A stretch of 64,000 bases of DNA from Sulfurimonas paralvinellae (GTDB lineage: Bacteria; Campylobacterota; Campylobacteria; Campylobacterales; Sulfurimonadaceae), in assembly GCF_014905135.1 (NCBI RefSeq), contig NZ_CP041406.1:248001-312000 (forward strand), in the 5' to 3' direction. The translations under genes were made by a program, and so were the position numbers. How positions within the stretch are numbered: the stretch's first letter is position 1; every line of letters begins with the position of its first letter. The notes beneath the pieces were generated by a model. That model saw nothing but the letters and a program-made list of their open reading frames with translations, ran no database searches and was not told the DNA's origin. Shown here in pieces: positions 36,655 through 44,589 of the stretch.

Positions 36655-37937
36655 TGAAATTTTTAATTTTACTTTTTTTAATAACAGGACAGATAGTAAT
36701 GGCAGCAAAGATTGAGCATATTGAAGTAAAAGGGATAAAGATTCCTTTGATATTTGAAGAAGATAGACGACTTCCTCTTGTAAATACACAGATAGTCTTT
36801 ACAAACAGCGGTAGCATAACCGACACCAAAAAAGCGGGGCTTGCGAAGTTCTCTGCAAAGATGTTAAATGAAGGCTCACGTGAGATGGGAGCCAACGGTT
36901 TTGCAGAGATGCTTGAATCAAAGGCTATCCATATGTCGGCATCAACCGGCAGTGAGACCTTTGTCATCGAGATGGGGTCGCTTAACGAGCAGTTCAAGCA
37001 GAGTGCGAAATATCTTAAAATGCTGCTCAAAAGTCCGAACTTTACAGAGCGTTCATTGAAAAAAGTAAAAACAATGACGATGGGTGCTATCTCACGCAAA
37101 GAGAATGACTATGACTACGTAGCTTCCAATGCACTTAAGAGTCTGCTTTTTAAAGGAACTGTCTTGGCACAGCCGGCATCCGGAACACTCAAAAGTGTGC
37201 AGAGTATCACACTTGAAGATGTCAAAAACTTTACAAAAAAACATCTTGTTCTCTCACGTGCCATTGTCGTAGTCGGCGGTGATGTCGACATTGAAGCAGT
37301 GAAAAAAGAGCTTGCAAAAGTGTTGAAGATTTTACCAAAAGGAAAAAGTGAGCCGCTGCCGTATTTTGAAGCTAACGGCGATGCGAAAACGGAAGTGCTC
37401 AAGCGAGAGACGGAACAGGCTTATATCTATTTTGGCTCGCCGTATAATATGGCTGTCAATGATGAAGATTACTATAAAGCGAGAGTGGCTACTTTCATTC
37501 TTGGAACAGGCGGCTTTGGAAGCAGACTGATGGAAGAGATACGCGTCAAGCGTGGACTTGCCTATTCAGCATATGCTAGAGTGCATGTGAGTAAGTCTGT
37601 AAGCTATCTCAACGGCTATTTGCAGACAAAGATCGAGTCTCAGGATGAAGCGAAAAAGACTGTCCAAGAGGTCATAGAGCAGTTTGTAAAAAATGGTGTG
37701 ACGCAAGATGAGCTTGAGCAGACGAAGAAGTTTCTCCTTGGAAGTGAACCGCTTCGTGTGGAGACGATGAGCCAGAGACTTAACCGTACTTTTATGGACT
37801 ACTACAAGGGATTTCCGCTTGATCACTCGAAAAAAGAGCTTCAAAAGATCAAAGATTTACAACTGGATGATCTTAACGATTTTATCAAACAGCATCGTGA
37901 GATTCTCAAATTAAGCTTCGCGATCGTTACAAAATAG
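36654..37937 (+). CDS. M16 family peptidase-like protein without the zinc motif
   Basis: A 427-residue protein with a possible signal peptide (MKFLILLFLITGQIVMA) and the duplicated M16 fold (FIKQHREILKLSFAIV at the end, LGTGGFGSRLMEEIRVKRGLAYS in the second half). Where active M16 enzymes have HxxEH, this one reads GLAKFSAKMLNEGS, so the zinc site is missing. It resembles the non-catalytic subunit of two-gene M16 systems, but no active partner is adjacent. It may act in the periplasm as a scaffold or need a partner encoded elsewhere. Confidence 0.85.
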   Translation: MKFLILLFLITGQIVMAAKIEHIEVKGIKIPLIFEEDRRLPLVNTQIVFTNSGSITDTKKAGLAKFSAKMLNEGSREMGANGFAEMLESKAIHMSASTGSETFVIEMGSLNEQFKQSAKYLKMLLKSPNFTERSLKKVKTMTMGAISRKENDYDYVASNALKSLLFKGTVLAQPASGTLKSVQSITLEDVKNFTKKHLVLSRAIVVVGGDVDIEAVKKELAKVLKILPKGKSEPLPYFEANGDAKTEVLKRETEQAYIYFGSPYNMAVNDEDYYKARVATFILGTGGFGSRLMEEIRVKRGLAYSAYARVHVSKSVSYLNGYLQTKIESQDEAKKTVQEVIEQFVKNGVTQDELEQTKKFLLGSEPLRVETMSQRLNRTFMDYYKGFPLDHSKKELQKIKDLQLDDLNDFIKQHREILKLSFAIVTK

Positions 37938-37943
37938 ATCGCA

Positions 37944-40193
37944 ATGACAATAATAGGGCAGATTGAGAGAATCCTGTTTGAAGGTGATGACGGTTTTTTC
38001 ATCGCTGTTTTAAAAACAGGAGAGAAGGTCAGCGGTACCTATTATGAAAGCGATATTAAAAATATAAAAGGCTCGGCCATTACCCTTGAGGGAGAGTGGC
38101 ATGAGCATAAGAAATACGGCAGGACCTTCAAATTTACCTCCATCAAAGTCAATCAAAATGAACTTTTTTTCTTCTTGACCAAGGTTCTCAAAGGCTTTAC
38201 GAAAAAACTCGCAGCCGATCTCATCGAGCAGTTTGGCTCAGAAAATCTTGTGAATATTTTAGACAATGACATTGAGCGGCTTTTAGAGGTCAAGGGCATT
38301 AAAGAGAAGCGCCTCAAAAAGATTCAGACATCATGGAAACAGTTTCGATCCATGCGTGAACTTGGTGAGTTCTTAAGCCCTTACAATGTCTCGCCTGTTC
38401 TTCTGACGACTATTGCCACAGCTATGAAAGACGTGGATGAGCCTTGCAGTAAAATAAAGAATAATCCTTACATCTTGACGGGTATCAGCGGCATCGGTTT
38501 TAAGCGTGCCGATGAGCTGGCTTTGAAGATGGGCGTGAGCAGGGAAGATGAGAACCGCATCAGTGCGGCGATGGATTATCTGCTGCTTGATTATTGTGAA
38601 GCAAACGGCAACTCCTGCATAGAGAAGTCTCTGCTCTTTAACGGGCTTGATGAACTGCTTGGCTTTGTTCAAAAAGAGCATCTTTATGAAGCGGCTTTAG
38701 TCGAGCGTGTAGGTGAGGGGAGCATCGTTATGATGAAAAACGATCGTCTCTCTCCTGCACGGCTTTATGATGCCGAGAAGTTTCTGTATGAAACATTTCG
38801 TGAGCGAGCCAAACGTGACAGCGGCGGTTATGTGAAAGTTCTTGATGCATTTTTGGCAGACTCTTCACTGAAACTCGGAGAGGAACAAAGACGGGCTGTG
38901 GAGATGATAAACAGTGGTGCTTCGATTTTGTTTTTGGTCGGGTATGCCGGAACCGGAAAAAGTACGACATCCAAGACGATACTTGAGCTTTTAAATACCC
39001 GTTATGATAACAAAGAGATCATCACCTGTGCGTTAAGCGGCATCGCCTCGCAGCGCATCAGTGACACGACAGGTTTTGAGTCTGCAACGATTCAGTCACT
39101 TTTGGTAAAACATGAAGAGAGTGATAAATTTCCCTACTCCGTTGTACTTATCGATGAGGCTTCGATGATAAATTCATCACTTTTTGCACGGCTTATGAGC
39201 AAGATATCAAATAAGGCCGTTGTCATCATCGTCGGTGATGATGCCCAACTGCCGCCGATAGGGGCGGGAAATGTGTTGAGTGATGTTTTAGCGCTGCAGC
39301 TCGCTCCTATTGTCAAGCTCACGCAGATATACCGCCAGTCACCCGAGCAGGCGATAACGCTCATCGCCAATGAGATACGTCGTGGCGAAGTACCGCACTA
39401 TCGCGGTGAGTATGCGGACTTTGATTTTGTAGATGTCAACATTGCCAACTACTATGCGCTGAAAAACCAGCTTACACAGGATGAGCTTAAAGAGCTGCGT
39501 GAGAAGAACTCGCAGGATATTATCGCCGAGATGCTGCACAGGGTTGTAGAGTCGATAGAAAAAGCTCGTTACCGACTCAACAACAAGCAGATAAAAGAGT
39601 ATCTCAACTATTTTCAGGTCATCACGCCGATGAAAGGCGGAACGCTTGGCAGTAACAATCTAAACAGGGTTCTGCAAGAGTATTTTAATCCCAATCCTAA
39701 AAAGTGCATAAAAAAGGGCGAGCAGGAGTTTCGTCTGATGGATAAAGTCGTGCATACTAAAAATGAAAATATGAACTCATGGAGTGCCGAGGGGTTTAAA
39801 ATGGGAGAAGATTCTCACGAGAGACGTATCTTTAACGGTATGAGCGGGTTGCTTTTTAAGATAGATGAGGATGAGGAACAGGCTTTTGTCTTCTACCCAA
39901 ATGAGGATGTCGTCGTGGTCTATGAGTATGACGAACTCAAATCACACCTGATGCTCTCCTATGCACTGACCATTCACAAGGTGCAGGGGATGGAGTATGA
40001 CATTGTCGTTATTCCGATGAGTTTTACGCACTTTATCATGCACAATACGAAACTCATTTACACCGCCATTACGCGTGCAAAACATAAATGTATCATCATA
40101 GGTGAAAGTGCTGCGTTTGAGAATGCCTGTAGACGCGTTGAAGTGACACGCAGAGATACTGTTTTACTTGAACTTCAAGGTGCTGCAGGGTGA
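37944..40193 (+). CDS. RecD2-like DNA helicase
   Basis: Superfamily 1B helicase of 749 residues. The N-terminal OB-like domain (ITLEGEWHEHKKYGRTFKF) and helix-hairpin-helix region (GFTKKLAADLIEQFGSENL, GISGIGFKRADELALKMG) precede the core with Walker A GYAGTGKSTTSKTI near residue 335, VLIDEASMI (Walker B) and YALTIHKVQGMEYD near the C-terminus (motif V/VI region). This is the RecD2 layout of bacteria without RecBC. The ATG at 37944 follows the M16 stop by 6 bases. The exact role (repair, recombination) is unknown. Confidence 0.9.
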   Translation: MTIIGQIERILFEGDDGFFIAVLKTGEKVSGTYYESDIKNIKGSAITLEGEWHEHKKYGRTFKFTSIKVNQNELFFFLTKVLKGFTKKLAADLIEQFGSENLVNILDNDIERLLEVKGIKEKRLKKIQTSWKQFRSMRELGEFLSPYNVSPVLLTTIATAMKDVDEPCSKIKNNPYILTGISGIGFKRADELALKMGVSREDENRISAAMDYLLLDYCEANGNSCIEKSLLFNGLDELLGFVQKEHLYEAALVERVGEGSIVMMKNDRLSPARLYDAEKFLYETFRERAKRDSGGYVKVLDAFLADSSLKLGEEQRRAVEMINSGASILFLVGYAGTGKSTTSKTILELLNTRYDNKEIITCALSGIASQRISDTTGFESATIQSLLVKHEESDKFPYSVVLIDEASMINSSLFARLMSKISNKAVVIIVGDDAQLPPIGAGNVLSDVLALQLAPIVKLTQIYRQSPEQAITLIANEIRRGEVPHYRGEYADFDFVDVNIANYYALKNQLTQDELKELREKNSQDIIAEMLHRVVESIEKARYRLNNKQIKEYLNYFQVITPMKGGTLGSNNLNRVLQEYFNPNPKKCIKKGEQEFRLMDKVVHTKNENMNSWSAEGFKMGEDSHERRIFNGMSGLLFKIDEDEEQAFVFYPNEDVVVVYEYDELKSHLMLSYALTIHKVQGMEYDIVVIPMSFTHFIMHNTKLIYTAITRAKHKCIIIGESAAFENACRRVEVTRRDTVLLELQGAAG

Positions 40194-40208
40194 AGGGTAT
40201 AAAAAGCG

Positions 40209-40709
40209 TTATTTGGAAAAAAGAGTATCTAACGCTTTTGCATCATCAAGGTTTTCTATCTTAGTGATGTTGCCGTTATCAAGAAGGATAACAACGATCT
40301 TCTCTTTGTTCATCCCTTTTGAGTATTCGGCTGAGAGTTTGTCGTCGTTGATAAGTAAAATAGGGAACTTTAGATCTTTTAAGTCTGGCAGAATGAACAT
40401 CTTTTTGATAATGCTCGGTGCTGCTGAAACATCCGCTACATAGAGTGCTTTATGCTCTTGTAAAAAGTTTGCAGGTTTTTTCTCCAAAAAATCGTTACAT
40501 GCGTGTCCTGTCGGCTTTGCGAATGAGAAAAAGACGATCTTCGTATCTGCTGTAATTGTACGTGGTTTACCGTTTTGGTCATTTAGTTTCATATCGGCTA
40601 AACTTTTTCCGACAGCGAGTTTTGCTTCTACATTTTTGTTTTCATCACTTTTTGAACTGCAGCCGACAAAGCTCAATGTCACAAGAAGGGCTAAAAGAAT
40701 ATTTTTCAT
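40209..40709 (-). CDS. Thioredoxin-fold lipoprotein, peroxiredoxin-like
   Basis: A 166-residue lipoprotein (lipobox SFVGCSS). After the anchor, VGKSLADMKLNDQNGKPRTI and TKIVFFSFAKPTGHACNDFL resemble the opening of AhpC/TSA or TlpA-type thioredoxin-fold proteins; only one cysteine is present in the expected active-site position and there is no CxxC. The role is uncertain; possibly a divergent envelope redox protein. It converges on the RecD2-like gene with a gap of 15 bases. Confidence 0.6.
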   Translation of the reverse strand: MKNILLALLVTLSFVGCSSKSDENKNVEAKLAVGKSLADMKLNDQNGKPRTITADTKIVFFSFAKPTGHACNDFLEKKPANFLQEHKALYVADVSAAPSIIKKMFILPDLKDLKFPILLINDDKLSAEYSKGMNKEKIVVILLDNGNITKIENLDDAKALDTLFSK

Positions 40710-40858
40710 ATTGTCTCCGTTTTTTTGATTATGTGAAATAATACAGAATTGTTGATGAGATTATAATACTAATTAGATTTACTTAATATATTTAATACTT
40801 TTGAAAGTAAGAAAATTATTGTAAAATTTCACCAACATAATTATAAAGGAATAATAAT

Positions 40859-41137
40859 ATGGCATGGGCAACAGCGAGACATATACTTGTAGACGATGAA
40901 GCAAAATGTAATGAATTAAAAACAGAGATAGAAAACGGAGCTGATTTCGGCGAAATAGCCAAACAGTACTCGACGTGTCCTTCTTCACGCAACGGCGGGG
41001 ATTTAGGGCAGTTTGGTCCGGGGCAGATGGTGCCTGAATTTGATAAGGCTGTATTTAGCGGTGATGTCGGTGTGGTTTACGGACCGATTCAGACACAGTT
41101 TGGCTATCATTTGTTGGAAGTTACAGGCAGAGGATAG
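40859..41137 (+). CDS. ppiC: Parvulin-type peptidyl-prolyl isomerase, cytoplasmic
   Basis: A 92-residue single-domain parvulin without signal peptide. ATARHILVDDEAKCNELKTEIENGADFGEIAKQYSTCPSSRNGGDLGQFGPGQMVPEFDKAVFS is a complete parvulin core including RHIL, SxxxGGDLG and FG(x)M(V)PEF; the C-terminal FGYHLLEV closes the sheet. It is the size of E. coli PpiC. AAAGGAAT precedes the ATG. The aguB gene starts 4 bases after its stop, so the two are probably cotranscribed. Confidence 0.92.
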   Translation: MAWATARHILVDDEAKCNELKTEIENGADFGEIAKQYSTCPSSRNGGDLGQFGPGQMVPEFDKAVFSGDVGVVYGPIQTQFGYHLLEVTGRG

Positions 41138-41141
41138 AGAG

Positions 41142-41999
41142 TTGCGTGAGGTAAAAGCAGCCGCTGTGCAGATGAGCATGAGCGAAGATAAAGCAGCCAA
41201 TGTCGCAAAAGCCAAACGCCTTGTGCGTGAGGCAGCGGCAAATGGTGCGAACATCATACTTTTACCCGAGCTCTTTGAGGGGCTTTACTTCTGTAAAGAT
41301 ATGGATGAGAAGTACTTTTCGTGGGCTTCTCCTCTTAAAGATAACAGACTTATAAAACAATTCAGTGAGCTCTCACGTGAGCTTGGTGTTGTTTTATTAG
41401 TCTCTTACTTTGAAAAAGCGGATGATGGCTACTTTAACTCTTTGGTGGTTATTGACAGTGACGGCAGTGTGATGGATAATTACCGTAAAACACACATTCC
41501 AGACGGTCCGGGATATGAAGAGAAGTTTTACTTCAAACCCGGCAATACCGGCTTTAGAGTTTATGACACAGCCTATGGAAAGATAGGTGTGGGCATCTGC
41601 TGGGATCAATGGTTTTGCGAAACGGCGCGGGCATTGACACTGCAAGGTGCAGAGATCATCTTCTATCCGACGGCCATTGGCAGTGAGCCTGAGATAGGAC
41701 TTGATTCAAAAGAGCACTGGCAGCGCGTACAGATGGGACACGCCGCGACAAATACAGTGCCGGTGGTCGTGGCAAATCGCATAGGACGCGAAGCAGGCGA
41801 GAGCTGTGAGCTTACTTTTTACGGTTCAAGCTTCATTACCGACTACACAGGCAAGAAGATAGCCGAAGCCTCACGCGATAAAGAGGAGATTATCTACGCT
41901 CTGTTTGACTTGGATGAGAACGCCAAACAAAGAGAATACTGGGGACTTCTGCGTGACAGACGACCTGAAATGTATGGTAAAGTTGTAGTTGTCACCTGA
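41142..41999 (+). CDS. aguB: N-carbamoylputrescine amidase
   Basis: Nitrilase-superfamily enzyme that hydrolyses N-carbamoylputrescine to putrescine, completing the pathway begun by agmatine deiminase (12707-13705). The catalytic triad is visible: Glu in LLPELFEG, Lys in YRKTHIPDGPGYEEKFYF, Cys in GVGICWDQWF. The product is about 285 residues. The frame is open further upstream inside ppiC, but homology begins at REVKAAAVQM, so I start at TTG 41142 with AGGA at 41131-41134. A TGCGTGAG octamer begins at the second base of this start codon. Confidence 0.9.
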   Translation: MREVKAAAVQMSMSEDKAANVAKAKRLVREAAANGANIILLPELFEGLYFCKDMDEKYFSWASPLKDNRLIKQFSELSRELGVVLLVSYFEKADDGYFNSLVVIDSDGSVMDNYRKTHIPDGPGYEEKFYFKPGNTGFRVYDTAYGKIGVGICWDQWFCETARALTLQGAEIIFYPTAIGSEPEIGLDSKEHWQRVQMGHAATNTVPVVVANRIGREAGESCELTFYGSSFITDYTGKKIAEASRDKEEIIYALFDLDENAKQREYWGLLRDRRPEMYGKVVVVT

Positions 42000-42062
42000 C
42001 CCCTTGTCTATGGACGAAATTCTTTATGAAAGATATGTAATAAAAGGAGAAAATTAAAATGG

Positions 42063-42968
42063 ATGCAAAGGCATATTTTGTTTGAAATTACTACGGCTTG
42101 GATTGCTCCTGTTGTAATAGCTTTTGGTGTTGTGCTACGTCCGTATATTTTAAAATATATGGGCAAAAAAGGTTTTGTACCAAATCTTCTTTACTTTATT
42201 GTTCTGATGTTTATAGTTGTTCCTTTGGAAATGTATCATTTTCGTTTTACTCTAACATCTTTAGATGATGAGAGTGCGAAAAGGGTTGTCAGTAAAGTGC
42301 TGCAGAGCAAAATTTTAAGTGAGTATAAAACACCGACAAATGTTCTCTGGAAACCTTATGATGCAAAAAAGAAACTCTATAATATAAAAGCCAATATTCA
42401 AAAAAATGAAGAAACTTTTAATATTTACATGCAAACGAAGTGTGAATTTTTTAAAGGCTGTGAGCTTGCCTTAAAAGATATTGTCATCTTGAGTCAAAAC
42501 GATAGACAAAACAGAGCGATACAAGATGTTACACAAGAGATGTTTTTCCATAGACCATGCTCTGACAAAATAGCACAAGATATGGCAATTACAAGAGTTA
42601 TTCCTGGAATCTTTAAAATATTATTCGATAAATTTTCCAAGATAAAAGATACTCACGCAGATTACAAATTAGAAAATATAGGACTCAGCAGTGCAAAAGA
42701 GTTCAATACAGCTGAGAAACTTAAAGTCGATGCAAAGAATTACACTTTGGTGAACGAGTGTAAAGCCGATTTGAAACTTGAAGGATATTTTCATGTTATA
42801 AGTAAAGAAGGCGACAGTGCAAAGCCAATTTTGAAATATATGTTTCGTTCACTTCAACAAGATAAAGACCTTTATCTTCTAGAGGGACCTTTTTATTTTA
42901 ATATTTATACAGATGATAGCAATGTAAATGTGATGGGTACTTTTTTAACTATAAAGAAGAAAAAATAA
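42063..42968 (+). CDS. Unknown membrane protein with two N-terminal helices
   Basis: A 301-residue protein with two hydrophobic helices (about residues 8-25 and 38-58: WIAPVVIAFGVVL and LLYFIVLMFIVVPLEM) and a soluble C-terminal domain of about 240 residues with no motif I recognise. AAGGAGA at 42044-42050 is better spaced for the ATG at 42059, which is out of frame and stops after 8 codons, than for the in-frame ATG at 42063. So the true start, or a frameshift near it, is uncertain. It converges on miaA with a 20-base overlap. The codon usage is AT-richer than its neighbours. Confidence 0.6.
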   Translation: MQRHILFEITTAWIAPVVIAFGVVLRPYILKYMGKKGFVPNLLYFIVLMFIVVPLEMYHFRFTLTSLDDESAKRVVSKVLQSKILSEYKTPTNVLWKPYDAKKKLYNIKANIQKNEETFNIYMQTKCEFFKGCELALKDIVILSQNDRQNRAIQDVTQEMFFHRPCSDKIAQDMAITRVIPGIFKILFDKFSKIKDTHADYKLENIGLSSAKEFNTAEKLKVDAKNYTLVNECKADLKLEGYFHVISKEGDSAKPILKYMFRSLQQDKDLYLLEGPFYFNIYTDDSNVNVMGTFLTIKKKK

Positions 42969-43845
42969 GAGTTTCTAACTCTTCAAGTTTTGCACTTGTA
43001 ATATCTTTGAACTGTGTGCGGTTAAATGTCTGCTGACGTTTTGCGAGTTGTGCGGTGTGGGTGGAGATGAGCTCTAGCATCTCATCTTTTGTTGTTTTTC
43101 CATCGAGGTAGTCAAGAACCTCTACTATCCCGATAGCTCCCATTGCGTGAGGTGCTCTTGTATATTTTTGCTCCAAGTAGCAGACTTCATCAATGAGTCC
43201 TGTCTCATACATCTTCTGTGTTCTTTTTTTTATGCGCTCACGCAGCAGAGCTCTTTCTACGTCTATGTTGAATATCGGCAAGTTTTTAATAATGGGCTGC
43301 GGTGGATTCTCAGTGAACCAGACACTTGGAATCTCTCCTGAAGCTTCGTAGATAAGCAGCGCTTTTTCTATGCGATAGCGATCATTGGGAGCAATTTTTT
43401 TCATGTAAAGCGGGTCGATTTTTTGCAGAAGTTCATAAGCAGCAGAAAGATTCTGCAGCTGTTCTTGCACACCCTCTTGAATGAGAGAAGTTATCTCCGG
43501 TAAAACAGAAAGCCCGTCAAGCAGGGACTTGAGATAAAAAGAAGTACCACCGACAATGATGAGGTTTTTATTCTCTTTTTCACACTGTTGCACTACATCT
43601 TTATAAAGTTTTATAAATATCTCGACACTGAAATACTCATTTGGATAGATCTCATCGATGCCGAAATGCTTGACCTCACGCAGCTCTTCTTTGGATGGTT
43701 TGGCGGAGACTATGTCAATCTCTTTGTAGATACTAAGTGAGTCTATGGAGAGAATGTAGGCATCTATCTTTTTGGCAATGGCGATGGCAAGGTCACTTTT
43801 ACCCGAAGCTGTTGGTCCTATGATGGCGAGTTGTCTGAAACTCAT
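42949..43845 (-). CDS. miaA: tRNA dimethylallyltransferase
   Basis: Transfers a dimethylallyl group to A37 of tRNAs reading UNN codons. The 298-residue protein has the P-loop GPTASGKSDLAIAIA (residues 10-24), DSLSIYKEIDIVSAKPS, GGTSFYLKSLLDGLS and NDRYRIEKALLIYEASG, all MiaA signatures. The start ATG overlaps the upstream lipoprotein stop by 4 bases (ATGA). The three prime end overlaps the convergent unknown gene. Confidence 0.94.
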   Translation of the reverse strand: MSFRQLAIIGPTASGKSDLAIAIAKKIDAYILSIDSLSIYKEIDIVSAKPSKEELREVKHFGIDEIYPNEYFSVEIFIKLYKDVVQQCEKENKNLIIVGGTSFYLKSLLDGLSVLPEITSLIQEGVQEQLQNLSAAYELLQKIDPLYMKKIAPNDRYRIEKALLIYEASGEIPSVWFTENPPQPIIKNLPIFNIDVERALLRERIKKRTQKMYETGLIDEVCYLEQKYTRAPHAMGAIGIVEVLDYLDGKTTKDEMLELISTHTAQLAKRQQTFNRTQFKDITSAKLEELETLIFSSL

Positions 43846-44513
43846 CTTTTCTCTTCGACTATTTCGACATCTTCTTCGATCTCATCGGTGAGCAGTTTTG
43901 GCTCTTCATTGGGTGCGATGTTACCGCTGAGGGCTTTGATGAGCTCACGCTGCTGCTCTTTGTCCAGCTCACCGCTTGCTACGGTGTCTATGATCTTCTC
44001 GGCGATGCGCATCTTTGTCATATTTTCCTGCTGATGGAAATATTTGTCGAGATTGTCCTGATAGGCACGTAGCTTATCATCATGTCTGCGTCTAAAGTAA
44101 AGATAAATAAAGTAACTTGCAATGACCAGAATGAGAAAGAGTATGACGAGCAGATAGCGTTTTATCTCCATGGAGTCTTGATGCTCTATCTCACGCAGTT
44201 TCGCTTCATTTGCCGCTTTCTCTTTTGCCTGTTCGAGCATGATTTTCTCTTTTTGGGCTTGGGCTTCAAGACGGATCTTCTCTAAAAGCTGCTCTTTCTC
44301 AAGTTTTGCCAGTGTCGTTTGTGATTCTATCTTGGCGAGTTCCTGCTCTTTTTGTGCATCTATCTTTTTGAGCTGAACCTCTTTGGAATCGGCTATCTTC
44401 TCTTCAAAAGCTTTTTTCTCCTGCAGTCTCTTTGCAGCGATCTCCTCTTTTGACTCTCCGAAATTGCATCCGCTGAAAAGAAGTGTCATTACCAGTAAAA
44501 TTATTAGTTTCAT
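43842..44513 (-). CDS. Lipoprotein with long coiled coil and membrane helix
   Basis: A 223-residue protein: lipobox-type signal (LLFSGCNFGES), a charged coiled coil rich in Glu, Lys and Gln (about residues 25-115), one membrane helix (YLLVILFLILVIASYFIYLYF near 120-140) and an acidic C-terminal region. A lipidated N-terminus plus an internal membrane helix would place the coiled coil in the periplasm and the tail in the cytoplasm. No family is recognised. It is coupled to miaA by a 4-base overlap. Confidence 0.65.
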   Translation of the reverse strand: MKLIILLVMTLLFSGCNFGESKEEIAAKRLQEKKAFEEKIADSKEVQLKKIDAQKEQELAKIESQTTLAKLEKEQLLEKIRLEAQAQKEKIMLEQAKEKAANEAKLREIEHQDSMEIKRYLLVILFLILVIASYFIYLYFRRRHDDKLRAYQDNLDKYFHQQENMTKMRIAEKIIDTVASGELDKEQQRELIKALSGNIAPNEEPKLLTDEIEEDVEIVEEKR

Positions 44514-44576
44514 TTAAAGCCTATATGTTAGAAATGTTCTAATATTTTACTGAAAAATTCATTAATTTACTTTTTA

Positions 44577-44582
44577 TATAAT
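44577..44582 (+). promoter_or_regulatory. -10 element 7 bases before the FIST kinase start
   Basis: TATAAT, 7 bases ahead of the ATG at 44590. A transcript from here would begin within about two bases of the start codon, leaving no room for a ribosome site. Confidence 0.45.
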
Positions 44583-44589
44583 AGAAGCA

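Noticed and set aside
42001-42062. Possible separate small gene at ATG 42059
   Set aside because: It stops after eight codons; it is more likely an upstream start signal or part of a disrupted start than a gene.
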